The notes beneath the pieces were generated by a model. That model ran no database searches. It was given only the letters and a program-made list of their open reading frames with translations, and had not been told where the DNA came from. From NCBI GenBank assembly GCA_031772625.1, contig CM062810.1, positions 869,321,650 to 869,385,649 of the forward strand: DNA of 64,000 bases. The letters run 5' to 3'. Below, one piece after another: positions 10,912-23,548 of the stretch (position 1 is its first letter; each line of letters starts with the position of its first letter). The DNA is from Pinus tabuliformis (taxonomy: Eukaryota; Streptophyta; Pinopsida; Pinales; Pinaceae). Made by a program: the position numbers and the translations under genes.

Positions 10912-12356
10912 TTACGACATTTCCTTTGCAACATCTGGTGCAATTGTTAATTTAACATATTTTAATCTCAATAAAGTATACAAAATAGGGAGTAATTTAA
11001 TAATTATATGATTTTTTAACATAGTGATATAATCTTTAGCAAGATTGTGAATCTAATTACTTAAAATGTATTTTTTATCAATAAAATAATTTAATTCCTT
11101 GAAAAGCTTTGGGGCACTCCAATTTTACACATTATATAGCTAAAACTTACAATTCCAAGAAATTTCTATTCGGACAAAATTGACTAGAAAATTTTCAAGA
11201 AATAAAATAAAAATATCTAATAATTACAGTAACACAAGTAACTTAGTATAACATATGTTATAAAATTATATCTCAAAATTAAATTACAAGGTATATTAAT
11301 ATTTTTTTCCCTTATCATGGAAGATTATTTTTATTTCACCATGTAAAATTACAATATTCAATTACTCTATATATAGTCCAAATAGTCTCATTTTAAAATA
11401 TATTTCTTTGAACTTTTTAGTTAAATCTATATATACAGAAATATTCAAAAATAAGTAATAAATATGATATGCATCACAATAAGGGATGGTGTATTTTTAG
11501 TAAGACAATATAGTTCTATTTTAATCATAATTCTAGCTTGCATTGACAGTGATCAAATTTCTTCAAATGCAAACTTTTTTAGAATGCAAAATTTGAAAAC
11601 AAAAATGCATCATGCTCATTCCTTAATAGATCCCAATGAAGATGTAGTAGTTCTCTCTCTATATATACAATGTGTAATATTTCATTGTTCAAATTTTATT
11701 TCTTGAATGCTATATAGATTACAAACTTAAACTTCTAATTCCAAAAAATATTTGATTGATTTAGAGGAAAATTGACCAAAACAAAACTAAAAAGATACAG
11801 AAATGTAAAATAGTGAGACTACTTCAACTGTTTTAACCATAAAAACCTTATTGTTTTCAATTTCTTTATATGATATATACATAAAAAAAATTAAAATATA
11901 TATAATATATGCACAATTAATATTAAATTATTTTACATGACATGTGCATGGAGACATTTTGTTTATGGGCTACGTTTGCTACATTAACATGTTTTTTAAT
12001 TAATATATTTTAAATATATGTCAATATTACTTGATCCTACATATTAAAATATTTTATTAATTATCCATATTGATTTTTTTTATTATCATGAATATTATTA
12101 AATGTAATATATTAAATTCATATCAAGAATTGAATGGATTATACATCTCCCTCTTACTATGTCCTTGTCAAGGCAGGACTATATCCTTCCACAATGGCAT
12201 GGATCTCTTCCCTATGATACACAACATACACAACATTGCATACCCAAAAAACACAAAAAAAAACTCTAGCCATTGATACTTTTAATGGGAATATGAAGCA
12301 AATTTTATAAGAAACATCTTGCTCATACTTTGAATAGGAATACAAAGCAAAGTTTA
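10912..12356. other. AT-rich intergenic DNA, no gene seen
   Basis: Low-complexity A/T sequence. The frames at 11464-11706 and 12070-12276 have no recognisable motifs and no neighbour support. Confidence 0.55.
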
Positions 12357-12590
12357 TAAGAATAATTAAACAATTCTAACACTACTAAAAAATAATTGTA
12401 AATGGGAAGTAATATCTTTGTTTTTATATCGAGAAATCTAAAAGACTAACTTTGGTGGAAGGTAGTATTATAAGAATCGTCAAACAATTTTATCACTAAT
12501 AAAAAAATAATTATGAATGGGAAGTCAGATCTCTCTCTTTATATAGATAAATCTAGAAGACTAACTTTGGTGGAAGGCAGTATTGTGTCG
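12357..12590. repeat. two-copy tandem repeat of about 115 bp
   Basis: The run TAAGAAT..T.AAACAATT, then AATGGGAAGT, then GACTAACTTTGGTGGAAGG occurs twice, from about 12357 and about 12471. The second copy begins inside the segment that is duplicated at 18313 onwards. Confidence 0.75.
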
Positions 12591-13005
12591 ACCACACAAA
12601 AAAGGAAGGTATAGAGATGTAGATTCGACTTACTGGACATGGGCAAGGGTGGTCATTTAGGACGACAAGGTGAAATGAGAATGATAGCAAAATAGGTTTC
12701 AGTTCCATTACCTTGACTTTGTTTTTCTCGTTTTAACTGCATCTCCTTGACCTTTTTTTTTTTTAAATTGATCCAATTAGTTTATACTCACAAACAAAAT
12801 TATGGAGTGGGACAAACATTATATGCTCTATGTATATATATAAAAACATTTTGTGGGATTGAGAACAAAGGAATGTTTATATTTTCATTGAGTATTTTCA
12901 TTTTATTTTCTGTGAGTATTATCATGTCTCATTCCATGTACTTTGTTCCCCCTTTTTGGTTTGTAAAGTATATATTTTTATTTATATAATTTTCCTTTAA
13001 ATGTA

Positions 13006-13331
13006 TGTTAGGTCCCTATACTACTAGTGTAACCCCTTATTGTTATTAGCGCAACCCCATTATTATATTATTGTTCCCATATAGTCCCCATGTTGTTATT
13101 ATTATGCCCCATAGAAGCCCACTATTGTTATTGTTGTGACCTTCAATATTATTGTTATGTATGATTGTATTGGGACCCCTTAGACTCCTATATATAGAAA
13201 TGAAGTCTTGTCATTTGTATCATCCAATAATTTTTAATTTGCGTAATGTGAAGGAGGTTTCCCCCTTGAATATGCTTATTTTAAGTCATTGATTTGTCTT
13301 TTTTATATTTTTGTGAGATGGTTTCATAACA
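13006..13331 (+). repeat. gypsy-A 5' LTR, duplicated copy
   Basis: The repeat starts TGTTAGGTCCC and ends TTTCATAACA, a TGTTA/TAACA terminal pair. It is preceded by ATGTA (13001-13005) and matches 18888-19214 and the 3' LTR at 43402-43734. A TATA-like CTATATATAG lies at 13188-13197, consistent with + strand transcription. It is followed directly by a tRNA-Met-type primer site remnant. Confidence 0.85.
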
Positions 13332-13884
13332 ATTTGTATTAGAGATTTGGATTCTAGGGTTTCGCTGCTCCAAATAGGTCATCATGGCATTTTTGATATA
13401 AATTTTTGTATGAGAAGTTTCAGAAGATAAAAAATAAACACATTTGACTTGAAATCATTCTGAACCTAGGGTCCAAATTTGAGATCTTGTCTTGCTATAT
13501 TTTCAGAGATATGATCTGTGAAAGTTAGGGTTTTTGCAAGCTCCAAAATTCGATTACAAATAGGTCATCACGACATTGTCGCTATAATATTTTTCCACAA
13601 AGGTTCAAACCCTCAAATTAAAATCCATTTGAGCCGAAATATTGATGAAGCTCGAGATCAAATTTTAGATGTTGTTTCACTATATTTCCGGAGATATGGT
13701 CTAAGACATTTAAGGTTTTTGTAGGCTCCTGAATTACATCCCAAATAGGTGACTTGCAGAAAACCATCATAACCTTCTCTCTAATCATCAGATTGAAATT
13801 TCGTTAAAATTTCTAGAAGAAGGATGTCCTCTAGTTTTATGTGTATCGATTTCATGTCCTAAGGTGGAAACAATGACATGTGGT
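13332..13884 (+). other. gypsy-A leader with degraded primer-binding site
   Basis: ATTTGTATTAGAG right after the LTR (13332-13344) resembles the initiator-Met primer site TGGTATCAGAG with substitutions. The rest is untranslated leader containing two related blocks (about 13360-13530 and 13540-13730, each with AGATATGGTCT or AGATATGATCT and GTTTTTG). No gene is seen. The leader is cut at 13884 by the gypsy-B LTR. GTGGT at 13880-13884 is the target duplication of that insertion. Confidence 0.7.
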
Positions 13885-14851
13885 TGTTTTCTTGATGAGG
13901 CCTGACCCAGCTTCAGAGTTAGGTAGCCAAACAAATCCCTACACTATTGGTCCTTTCGACATCAGCGTGTGGAGCACGGATTAAAGTCTCACCCAAAGCA
14001 ATATGGGGGGATGCTGGAACCAAGTTTCCACACCCTGAGATGGTTTTGATGTCGGTTAATTCCCTCTATCCTTGCCTTCACGTAGGTCACCTAGCTCTAG
14101 GGCTTGCTAGACTAACCCCTTATTCCGCCCTTCAATACCTCCACAAAAGGGTACAATTGACCTTCACGTAGCGCTATCTTGTGGCTCAGGTACTTTCGCA
14201 CTGCTAGGGAAGCGTACTGTGCAGATTACCAAATTAGTCTAAGTGACTTGCTTATCTTATTAAATGATTATAGTTAGCACCGCGTAAACGGATGTTCCTA
14301 CCTGCGTTCGCTTGACCAATGTAATAACATACTTTCGTGCATCATATAAGCATTATAAATGAAATTTATACATAACATATCAAGATGCATCAACAGAAAA
14401 AAGACACATAAATTGCAGAATATTTCTCTTTATTGATATCTTCCAAGTGATTACAGACTCTTCCACCCTGCACACACAACTGCAGTGATCCACACACTTA
14501 GTTGCAGACTTCTACCCTAGGCCTTTGTGCACTTAGCTGCAAACCCTCTACCTATGCTACAACCCTAAAATTAGACTTATAATTCAGAGCTATGACTCTT
14601 TTACATGATTGATGACTCTAACTACTTAGAGCTTAGCTATTTTTATACAATCCCATGGTCTATGGACCAAGGGTAGATCTGTTACAGCTGACTTTACTTT
14701 ACAAAACTAAGGGCAGATAACCCTTTATGACTTATGACACCTTCACGCTCTGCAACCACAAAATCCAGAGTCTTTATGTTTTTATTACAAAATTTAACCA
14801 AAACATGGTATGTTAGCCCCAAAAATATCCTTGGGGATCCTTCTCCCAACA
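13885..14851 (-). repeat. gypsy-B LTR, duplicated copy of the 3' LTR
   Basis: The + strand begins TGTTTTCTTGATGAGG and ends CTTCTCCCAACA. It matches 19769-20736 closely and 30440-31407 less closely. On the minus strand it lies just after the purine-rich GTGTTGGGGGCTT, the expected polypurine tract, so it is the 3' LTR of a minus-strand element. Confidence 0.85.
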
Positions 14852-14886
14852 AGCCCCCAACACAAACATCATGACTCACCCTCAAG

Positions 14887-17844
14887 TCACTCAGTAGGCA
14901 CAGAGAGCTTTGTGTGAAGTCCTTCTAGCTCGACCCATATGACCACAACCTCAACCATGCACTGAGTTGTCACCTGCTTTACATCTTCCACTATCCGTTC
15001 AGTCACTGCTCCTGCATTGTCGGTCTCAAGCTTTTGTTGTGTTGCTTATAGAGTCACAAGATTTCATTTGATAGATCTTGTCACTACGTAAGCCTCATCT
15101 AGTCATGGCTTCAATATTTCCTTAAGCATTGATTCCTTGTGCAGCACTGTGTCCACCTGTTCCTTCAGCTGCTTGGCCTCCTGCAACTTAGCTAGTATTT
15201 GTGTGAGCATGATGGTTCGCATTGTGCCCTTAACCTCATCATAGTGCTGTTGTAGTTCACTCACTTCTGTCTCTAGCCTTTGTACATTGCGGTCCTCCTA
15301 CAAGCTTGTCAGGACCTCAAATGAGTGATCAAACAACTATGTGAAGTCTGCAACTGCACTATCCACCACTGCTACTACTTCTGTGATAGCGGTCACACAC
15401 TACTCCTTAACTTTTGGCAGAGTTGAAGGTTGGGCCCTCAACTATAACTTTGTAATTTGCAGGTTCAACTCCAACTGAACCCGCACCATCTTAGTCCGAT
15501 TTTTGCGCACCCCTTGTGGCCAACTTGCAGATGCATACATCAACTGGTTCCTCCTCCAGAATGACCAACTCTGGGACCATTCGACATGCCTCCTCAATGA
15601 CCTGTATAATACACTTGCTTTGATTGGTCGCCTCGGTCTCAATGGCAATGGAAACATTTCTCTGTAGGGCCATCTGCTCGTTTTTCAACTACTATTCACT
15701 AATCACTTGGAGGGTGCAGTGCTCTCGAGCCTTCAGCTCTGCAATCACTCCATCCTGCAAGAGTTGGAGCACTTCACACAAGAGTGCTACCATGTTCAAC
15801 CCTACTCCCTTTAGGGCACTAACAGTGGGCCTGCTAGCCTCAGTCTCTATGGTCAGTGCTCCATCAAGCAGCACTATTGAACTAGAAGTCTTCGTGCACA
15901 ACATATAGACAGCCTATAAAGTGTCGATAGCTAGGCTGGTAGACATTGTTCCATCTTGTGACACATGGGTCTACAGCTCCTACAACCGTGTCTGGATAGC
16001 CCCTAGGATACTCTGTTGCTACTGTTCAAATTGTTGCAGGGCCTCCGCTGTGACATCCCTCATTGTTTCACCGATATTGTGCAAGTTTCCCTCTACTAAT
16101 GTGATGGGATCTAGTGAGGTCTTGGTCGTCTTTGACTTCTTCCTGGGCCCTCCCTTCTCTAGATCCCTTGGGCGCTTGATGTGAGCGGGTGTCTCCTGAG
16201 GGTCTGTGTCGTGTTGTTCTATCTCCTCCTCTATTTTAGGTGAAGGCAACCTCGCACCTTTGTCAGAGCCCCGCTCTGTCCCACCTGTCTGCTTCCCTGT
16301 CTGCTGCATGGCCTCGTGCTCCGCTTGAGCCTTATTAGTAGCATCCTTTTTCCTCTTTTCGGTCAGATGTGCAATCTTAAGGTTGGCCTCCTCCTTCTTC
16401 TTCTGTGCGGCAGACTTTCTCCTGCCCACTGCCAAGTCCGTCGTAGTGCACCACTCTTCTGGCCATTCATCTAGCATCGCATCAATGGAATCATCCATTG
16501 CTAGATAAGGCAATTTGTATGATTTCTACGCAGGGTCCTTCCACACCCTTATCGATACTTGGTGGAAGTCAGCTTTGAATTTAGCATAGCCCTGCAGGTT
16601 CGCATACACTGTAGGCGACAATTGTCATTTGCAATTGATCACCATTCGGATGTTCATCTCCATCAAGATCTAAAATATCTTGCTGTCACTGACCTGTTGT
16701 GCATCCTTGGTCACCCACAGTGAAGCGTACTTCGCTGGTTCTGGGAGGTGTGGCACAACCGAAGGGAACAGGCTATCCTTTGGCAGCTCCCATGCTACCA
16801 ACACAATTGACAGCAAGAGCCAGTCATAGTGGAATGTCTTGCTAAGATTTTGTGTTTTGCAATAGTTCACCAGGAACTCTCCTCGAAGGTAGTCCAACCA
16901 GTTGAACTGGACTCCTTTAGCGCACTGTGCTATGAGTGTGACGATAGGCGTCGTCACCTCATCAGCTTGACACTTTCTCATCACTTTTCCTATGAGGATC
17001 TGCATGGCTACCTTCATAGCGAGGTCGCAAATGCTTGATATAGCATACTCGCATGGATTCTTTAAATTTCTCTTTAATGGATTATGATATATCCTGTTCA
17101 CCACTTTTTCCACCAAAGATCATGGCTAGTTTCTATCTTGTATATGGTAGTAGCATTATCTAGTGAATCACCCTATCCATGATGGGTATTGGCTCCTCTA
17201 GCCATAGACACCCATCATGCACCAAGCGCAATAGCTGCTTGATGACCAAAACTATCACTAGGGTGTGGTTGTACTGTGGCATCCAGAGTATGTTGAGCAA
17301 CTCTTCCTTGTCTACTCCCTTGATCCACCTCCGCCACTCCAATGTGGTCATTCCAATATTGGTATCAATGATGCAGCACATCTGCTACTCAGTCGCTAGG
17401 TGTTGGAACTTCTCATGATCGGACAAGTAACAGTCTTCAAGTTTCAATAGTGGCATTCATGTCAAGCGTAGTCCATCAAAAACAATTTCATCCAGCAATA
17501 GAGGGGTTTGCATGGGAGTCTTCCTCTCATCGATGTCCTTTGGTACCTTGGACATGGGCTTGCATGGAGGGACATACTCCAACAACCAAGTAATAGGGTC
17601 TGTACCATGGGCTTCAACCTCCTCCACTTCAGCTCCCACATCTTCATTGTCCATCAGAATGTCTTCAATATCTTCCTCCTCCAGGTCCAAGTTTATGGCC
17701 TTGCCTTTCTCCTATGCAGTGGGTTTTGGTGGGTTTCTCCTTGGTGATGCGCACACTGCTATGGTAGGCTGCTTACCCATTTTATCCTTCATGGTCACTT
17801 TGGTTGGGTTCGTCTTCAGTCTCGATGTTCTTGGTGATTTAGGG
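14887..17844 (-). pseudogene. gypsy-B 3' ORF (ORF3), duplicated and decayed copy
   Basis: Read on the minus strand this is the partner of the ORF at 20772-23548. Recognisable pieces in order are an acidic segment (DLEEEDIEDILMDNEDVG, about 17690), MVEKVVNRIYHNPLKRN (17116), a Lys/Glu-rich coiled-coil stretch starting MPYLAMDDSIDAML (16513), a basic cluster KRPRDLEKGGPRKKSK that looks like a bipartite nuclear localisation signal, and a C-terminus ending HTKLSVPTE at a stop at 14887. Several in-frame stops break it. The segment is truncated at 17845 by the duplication junction, so its N-terminus is missing. It is downstream of integrase in the intact layout, the position of env-like or accessory ORFs in Athila-type elements. 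I see no transmembrane segment. The + strand frames across 15624-16184 are antisense shadows. Confidence 0.7.
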
Positions 17845-17845
17845 T

Positions 17846-18306
17846 CTTTTTATTCACGTGGATTTCTTATCATGGAAATAAAAAATTCAAAACTCAGTCT
17901 GGTTACACGCATGCTTTGAAAATTTTCATATGCATATTTAAATTTTGTTGTTTGGTTTCGTGACTACACACTTGCTGTGAAAATTTTCTTATCCATATTT
18001 CAGTATTAACATCATTCAGTATTAACATTGATTGTATGCCTTTTGGATTTGAATGAATCTTCTGGACAATTCACTGAATTTATAACAGGGCCACTGAATT
18101 TATAATAGGATGGTGCTGCAAATATTCTGGACCAGCCACTGAATTTATAACAGGATATGGTACCGCGAATTTATAACATCATATGGTGATGAGATAAGTG
18201 CAAGAGATGTCGAGCTTCTTCGTGGACTCCAGATGATGATGAAGAAGAAGATGATACAACTTCTTCATATGATTATACAGAATAATGTGATGAAAACATA
18301 TTCCTG
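17846..18306. repeat. right copy of 4638-5093, at the duplication junction
   Basis: It matches 4638-5093, with one extra partial repeat of CAGTATTAACAT near 18000-18030 and one in-frame GAA gain. Left junction: TTTAGGG of ORF3 meets TCTTTTTATTCACG with one or two bases of shared sequence. Right junction: CCTGTAACA meets CTAAAAGAC, where 12440-type sequence starts. No target duplication or terminal repeat is present, so this is a recombination junction rather than an insertion. Confidence 0.85.
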
Positions 18307-18887
18307 TAACACTAAAAGACTAACTTTGGTGGAAGGTAGTATTATAAGAATCATCAAACAATTTTATCACTAATAAAAAAATAATTATGAATGGGAAGTG
18401 AGATCTCTCTCTTTATATAGATAAATCTAGAAGACTAACTTTGGTGGAAGGTAGTATAGTATCGACCACACAAAAAAGGAAGGTATAGAGATGTAGATTT
18501 GACTTACTGGACATGGGTAAGGGTGGTCATTTAGGACGACAAGGTGAAATGAGAATGATGACAAAATAGGTAAGGAATTTTTCAGTTCCATTACCTTGAC
18601 TTTGTTTTTCTCATTTTAACTGCATCTCCTTGACCTTTTTTTTTTTAAATTGATCCAATTAGTTTATACTCACAAACAAAATTATGGAGTGGGAGAAACA
18701 TTATATGCTCTATGTATATATAGAAAAACGTTTTGTGTGATTGAGAACAAAGGAACGTTTATATTTTCATTGAGTATTTTCATTTTATTTTCTGTGAGTA
18801 TTATCATGTCTCATTCCATGTACTTTGTTCCCCCTTTTTGGTTTGTAAAGTATATATTTTTATTTATATAATTTTCCTTTAAATGTA

Positions 18888-19214
18888 TGTTAGGTCCCTA
18901 TACTACTAGTGTAACCCCTTATTGTTATTAGTGCAACCCCATTATTGTATTATTGTTCCCATATAGTCCCCATGTTGTTATTATTATGCCCCATAGAAGC
19001 ACACTATTGTTATTGTTGTGACCCTTCAATATTATTGTTATGTATGATTGTATTGGGACCCCTTAGACTCCTATATATAGAAATGATGTCTTTTCATTTG
19101 TATCATCCAATAATTTTTCATTTGTGTAATGTGAAGGAGGTTTCCCCCTCGAAGATGCTTATTTTAAGTCATTGATTTGTCTTTTTTATATTTTTGTGAG
19201 GTGGTTTCATAACA
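18888..19214 (+). repeat. gypsy-A 5' LTR
   Basis: TGTTAGGTCCC ... TTTCATAACA, 327 bp, preceded by ATGTA. The TATA-like CTATATATAG is at 19071-19080. It is more diverged from the 3' LTR at 43402 than from the duplicated copy at 13006, which shows the duplication is younger than the insertion. Confidence 0.88.
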
Positions 19215-19768
19215 ATTTGTATTAGAGATTTGGATTCTAGGGTTTCACTGCTCCGAATAGGTCATCATGGCATTTTTGATATAAATTTTTTTATGAGAAG
19301 TTTCAGAAGATTAAAAAAAAACACATTTGACTTGAAATCATTCTGAACCTAGGGTCCAAATTTGAGATCTTGTCTTGCTATATTTTCAGAGATATGATCT
19401 GTGAAAGTTAGGGTTTTTGCAAGCTCCAAAATTCCATCACAAAGAGGTCATCACAGCATTGTCGCTATAATATTTTTTCTACGAAGGTTCAAACTTTGAA
19501 ATTAAAATCCATTTGAGCCGAAATATTAATGAAGCTCGGGACCAAATTTTAGATGTTGTTTCACTATATTTCCGTAGATATGGTCTAAGACATTTAAGGT
19601 CTTTGTAGGCTTCTGAATTACATCCCAAATAGGTGACTTGGGGAAAATCATCATAACTTTCTCTCTGATCATCATATTGAAATTTCGTTAAAATTTCTGG
19701 AAGAAGGATGTCCTCTAGTTTTATGTGTATCGATTTCATGTCCTAAGGTGGAAACAGTGACATGTGGT

Positions 19769-20736
19769 TGTTTTCTTGATGAGGCTTGACCCAGGTTCAG
19801 AGTTAGGTAGCCAAACAAGTCCCTACAGTGTTGGTCCTTTCGGCATCATCGTGTGGAGCGCGGATTAAAGTCTCACCCAAAGCAATACGGGGGGATGCTG
19901 GAACCAAGTTTCCACACCTTGAGATGGTTTTGATGTCAGTTAATTCCCTCTATCCCTGCCTTCACGTAGGTCACCTAGCTCTAGGGCTTGCCAGACTAAC
20001 CCCTTATTCTGCCTTTCAATACCTCCACAAAAGGGTACAATTGACCTTCACGTAGCGCTATCTTGTGGCTCAGGTACTTTCGCACTGCTAGGGAAGCGTA
20101 CCATGCAGATTACCAAATTAGTCTAAGTGACTTGCTTATATTGTTAAATGATTATAGTTAGCACCGCATAAACAGATGTTCCTACCCGCGTTCGCTTGAC
20201 CAATGTAATAACATACTTTCGCACATCATATAAGCATTATAAATGAAATTTATACATAACATATCAAGATGCATCAACAGAAAAAAGACACATAAATTGT
20301 AGAATATTTCTCTTTATTGATATCTTCCAAGTGATTACAGACTCTTCCACCCTGCACACACAACTGCAGTGATCCACGCACTTAGTTGCGGACTTCTACC
20401 CTAGGCCTTTGTGCACTTAGTTGCAGACCCTCTACCGATGCTACAACCCTAAACTTAGACTTCTAATTCAGAGCTATGACACTTTTACATGATTGATGAC
20501 TCTAACTACTTAGAGCTTAGCTATTTTTATACAATCCCATGGTCTGTGGACCATGGGTAGATCTGTTACAGCCGACTTTACTTTACAAAACTAAGGGCAG
20601 ATAACCCTTTATGACTTATGACACCTTCATGCTCTGCAACCACAAAATGCAGAGTCTTTATGTTTTTATTACAAAATTTGACCAAAACATGGTATGTTAG
20701 CCACAAAACTATCCTTAGGGGATCCTTCTCCCAACA
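19769..20736 (-). repeat. gypsy-B 3' LTR
   Basis: 968 bp on +, from TGTTTTCTTGATGAGG to CTTCTCCCAACA. It has the same length as the LTR at 30440-31407, with roughly one difference in ten bases by eye, which indicates an old insertion. GTGGT precedes it. Confidence 0.88.
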
Positions 20737-20771
20737 AGCCCCCAACACATACATCATGACTCGCCCTCAAG

Positions 20772-23548
20772 TCACTCAGTAGGCACGGAGAGCTTTGTGT
20801 GAAGTCCTTCTAGCTCGACCCATATGACCGCAACCTCAACCATGCACTGAGCTGTCACCTGCTTTTCATCTTCCACTATCTGTTCGGTCACTGCTCCTGC
20901 ATTGTCGGTCTTAAGCTTTTGCTGTGTTGCTTGTAAAGTCACAAGATTTCATTTGATAGATCTTGTCACTACGTAAGCCTCATCTCGTCATGGCTTCAAT
21001 ATTGCCTTGAGCACTGATTCCTTGTGCAGCGCTGTGTCCACCTGTTCCTTTAGTTGCTTGGCCTCCTGCAACTTAGCTAGTATTTGTGTGAGCACAATGG
21101 TTCACATTGTTCCCTTAACCTCATCATAGCGCTGTTGTAGTTCACACACTTCTGTTTCTAGCCTTTGTACATTGTGGTCCTCCTACAAGCTTGTCAGGAC
21201 CTCAAATGAGTGATCAAACAACTGCGTGCAGTCTGCAACTACACTATCCACCACTGCTACTACTTCTGTGACAGCGGTCACGCACTATTCCTTAACTTTT
21301 GGTAGAGTTGAAGGTTGGGCCCTCAACTATAACTTTGTAATTTGCAGGTTCAAATCCAACTGAACCCGCACCATCTTAATCCGATTTTTGCACACCCCTG
21401 TCGCAAACTTGCGAATGCATACATCAACTGGTCCCTCCTCCAGAATGACCAACTTTGGGACCATTCGACATGCCTCCTCAATGACCTGTATAATCCACTT
21501 GCTCTGATTTGTCGCCTCGGTCTCAATGGCAATGGCAACATTTCTCTGTAGGGCCATCTGCTCGTTTTTCATTTGCTATTCACTAATCACTTGGAGGGTG
21601 CAGTGCTCTCGAGCCTTCAGCTCTGCAATCACTCCATCCTGCAAGAGGTGGAGCGCTTCACACAAGAGTGCTACCATGTTCAACCCTACTCCCTTTAGGG
21701 CACTAACAGTGGGCCTGCTAGCCTCAGTCTCTGTGGTCAGTGCTCCATCAAGCAGCACTATTGAACTGGAAGTCTTCGTGCACAACATATCAACAGCCTC
21801 TAAAGTGCCGATAGCTAGGTTGGTAGACATCGTTCCATCCTATGACACATGGGTCTACAGATCCTACAACCTTGTTTGGATAGCCCCTAGGATAATCTGT
21901 TGCTACTGTTCAAATTGTTGCAGGGCCTTCGCTGTGACATCCCTCATTGTTTCACTGATATTGTGCAAGTTGCCCTCTACTAATGCGATGGGATCTAGTG
22001 AGGTCTTGGTCATCTTTGACTTCTTCCTGGGCCCTCCCTTCTCTAGCTCCCTTGGGCACTTGATGTGAGTGGGCGTCTCCTGAGGGTCTATGTCGTGTTG
22101 TTCTATCTCCTCCTCTATTTTAGGTGAAGGCAACCTCATACCTTTTTCAGAGCTCCACTCTGTCCCACCTGTCTGCTTCACTGTCTGCTGCACGGCCTCG
22201 TGTTCCGCTTGAGCCTTATCAGTAGCCTCCTTTTTCCTCTTTTCGGTCAGATGTGTAATCTTAAGCTTGGCCTCCTCCTTCTTCTTCTGTGTGGCAAACT
22301 TTCTCCTGCCGACTGCCAAGTCCGTGGTAGTGCACCACTCTTCTGGACATTTATCTAGCATCGCATCAATGGAATCATCCATTGCTAGATAAGGCAATTT
22401 GTATGATTTCTACGTAGGGTCCTTCCACACCCTGATCGATACTTGGTGGAAGTCAAATTTGAATTTAGAATAGCCCTACAGGTTCACATATACCGTAGGC
22501 GAGAATTGCCATTTGTAATTGATCACCATTCAGATGTTCATCTCCATCAAGATCTAAAAGATCTTGTTGTCACTAACCTGTTGTGCATCCTTGGTCACCC
22601 ACAGTGAAGCGTACTTCGCTGCTTCTGGGAGGTCTGGCACAACCGAAGTGAACTGGCTATCCTTTGGCAACTCCCATCCTACCAACACAATTGATAGTAA
22701 GAGCTAGTCATAGTGGAACGTCGTGCTAACATTTTGTGCTTCGCAATAGCTCACCCGGAACTCTCCGCGAAGGTAGTCCAACCAGTTGAACTAGACTCCA
22801 ACCAGTTGAGAAACCCTTCCTTGTCTACTCCCTTGATCGACCTCCGCGGCTCCAATGCGGTCATTCCAATATTGGTATCAACGATGCGGCACATCTGCTA
22901 CTCAATCACTAGGTGTTGGAACTTCTCATGATCGGCCAAGTCACATTTGTCAAGTTTCAGTAGTGGCATTCATGCCAAGCGCAATCCATTGAAAACAATT
23001 TCATCCAGCAATAGAGGGGTTTGCATGGGAGTCTTCCTCTCATCGATGTCCTTTGGTACCTTGGAAATGGGCTTTCATGGAGGGACATACTCCAACAACC
23101 GAGTAATATGGTCTGCATTGTGGGCTTCAACCTCCTCCACTTCAGCTCCCACACCCTCATTGTCCATCAGAATGTCTTCAATATCTTCCTCCTCCAGGTC
23201 CAAGTTTATGGCCTTGCCTTTCTCCTATGCAGTGGGTTTTGGTGGGTTTCTCCTTGGCAATGTGCACACTGCTATGGTAGGCTGCTTACCCATTTTATCC
23301 TTCATGGTCTCTTTGGTTGGGTTCATCTTCAGTCTCGATGTTCTTGGTGATTTAGGGTGTTTAGCAAGCACCTCGGCAACCTCCAGAGCAGCTAGTTTTT
23401 CCTCCATCTCAACTTTCGGCACTAATTCTTCAGTATCTCTAACTTTTGTGGGTGCCAACATAATGCTCTCTAACAGTGCTCGAAATGTCTTGGGCAAGTT
23501 TTCAAATGCTAGAGTTTCCTTGAAAGCCTCGAAAAATTCTCGGTTCAT
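20772..23548 (-). pseudogene. gypsy-B ORF3, accessory protein gene downstream of integrase
   Basis: The reading frame can start at ATG 23548 (MNREFFEAFKETLAFENLP) and ends at the stop at 20772, about 36 bp from the LTR. It would be a protein of more than 900 residues if unbroken. Visible parts are an acidic coiled-coil-like N-terminal region (VEMEEKLAALEVAEVLAKHP), an acidic block with LDLEEEDIEDILMD, a central globular region now partly deleted, a Lys/Glu-rich helical segment (QKKKEEAKLKITHLTEKRKK, about 22300), a basic bipartite NLS-like cluster (GGPRKKSKMTK), then a long helical C-terminal region. In-frame stops and the 385-bp deletion make it nonfunctional. Position matches env-like/accessory ORFs of Athila-type elements, but I see no signal peptide or membrane anchor; a nuclear coiled-coil role would fit better. 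Function unknown. Confidence 0.7.

Larger units (their letters stand above)
12440..17845. repeat. segmental duplication, left copy (partner 18313-23358)
   Basis: From AAAAGACTAACTTTGGTGG at 12440 to GTTCTTGGTGATTTAGGG near 17845 this segment matches 18313-23358 at roughly 95% by eye. It contains the gypsy-A 5' flank, TSD, 5' LTR and leader, then a gypsy-B LTR and the 3' ORF. The right copy continues into the rest of gypsy-B, so the right copy sits in the full element and this left copy ends abruptly at 17845. The right copy lacks about 385 bp that the left copy holds at about 16913-17297. Confidence 0.9.
18313..23358. repeat. segmental duplication, right copy (partner 12440-17845)
   Basis: It begins with the same flank as 12440 and carries the gypsy-A 5' LTR (18888), leader, gypsy-B LTR (19769) and ORF3, then continues without a break into gypsy-B pol. 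Relative to the left copy it has lost about 385 bp near 22797-22815, where a short CCAACCAGTTGA is doubled at the scar. Confidence 0.9.

Noticed and set aside
12747-12989. Frame of about 75-80 codons conserved between 12747-12989 and 18650-18871
   Set aside because: Conservation is explained by the segmental duplication. The frame starts without ATG, is Phe/Ile-rich from AT-rich DNA and lies just before the gypsy-A LTR.
15624-16184. Plus-strand frames of 87-94 codons, and their partners at 21526-22068
   Set aside because: They lie antisense to ORF3 of gypsy-B, whose sense frames carry coherent helical and NLS sequence; the plus frames have no recognisable domain.
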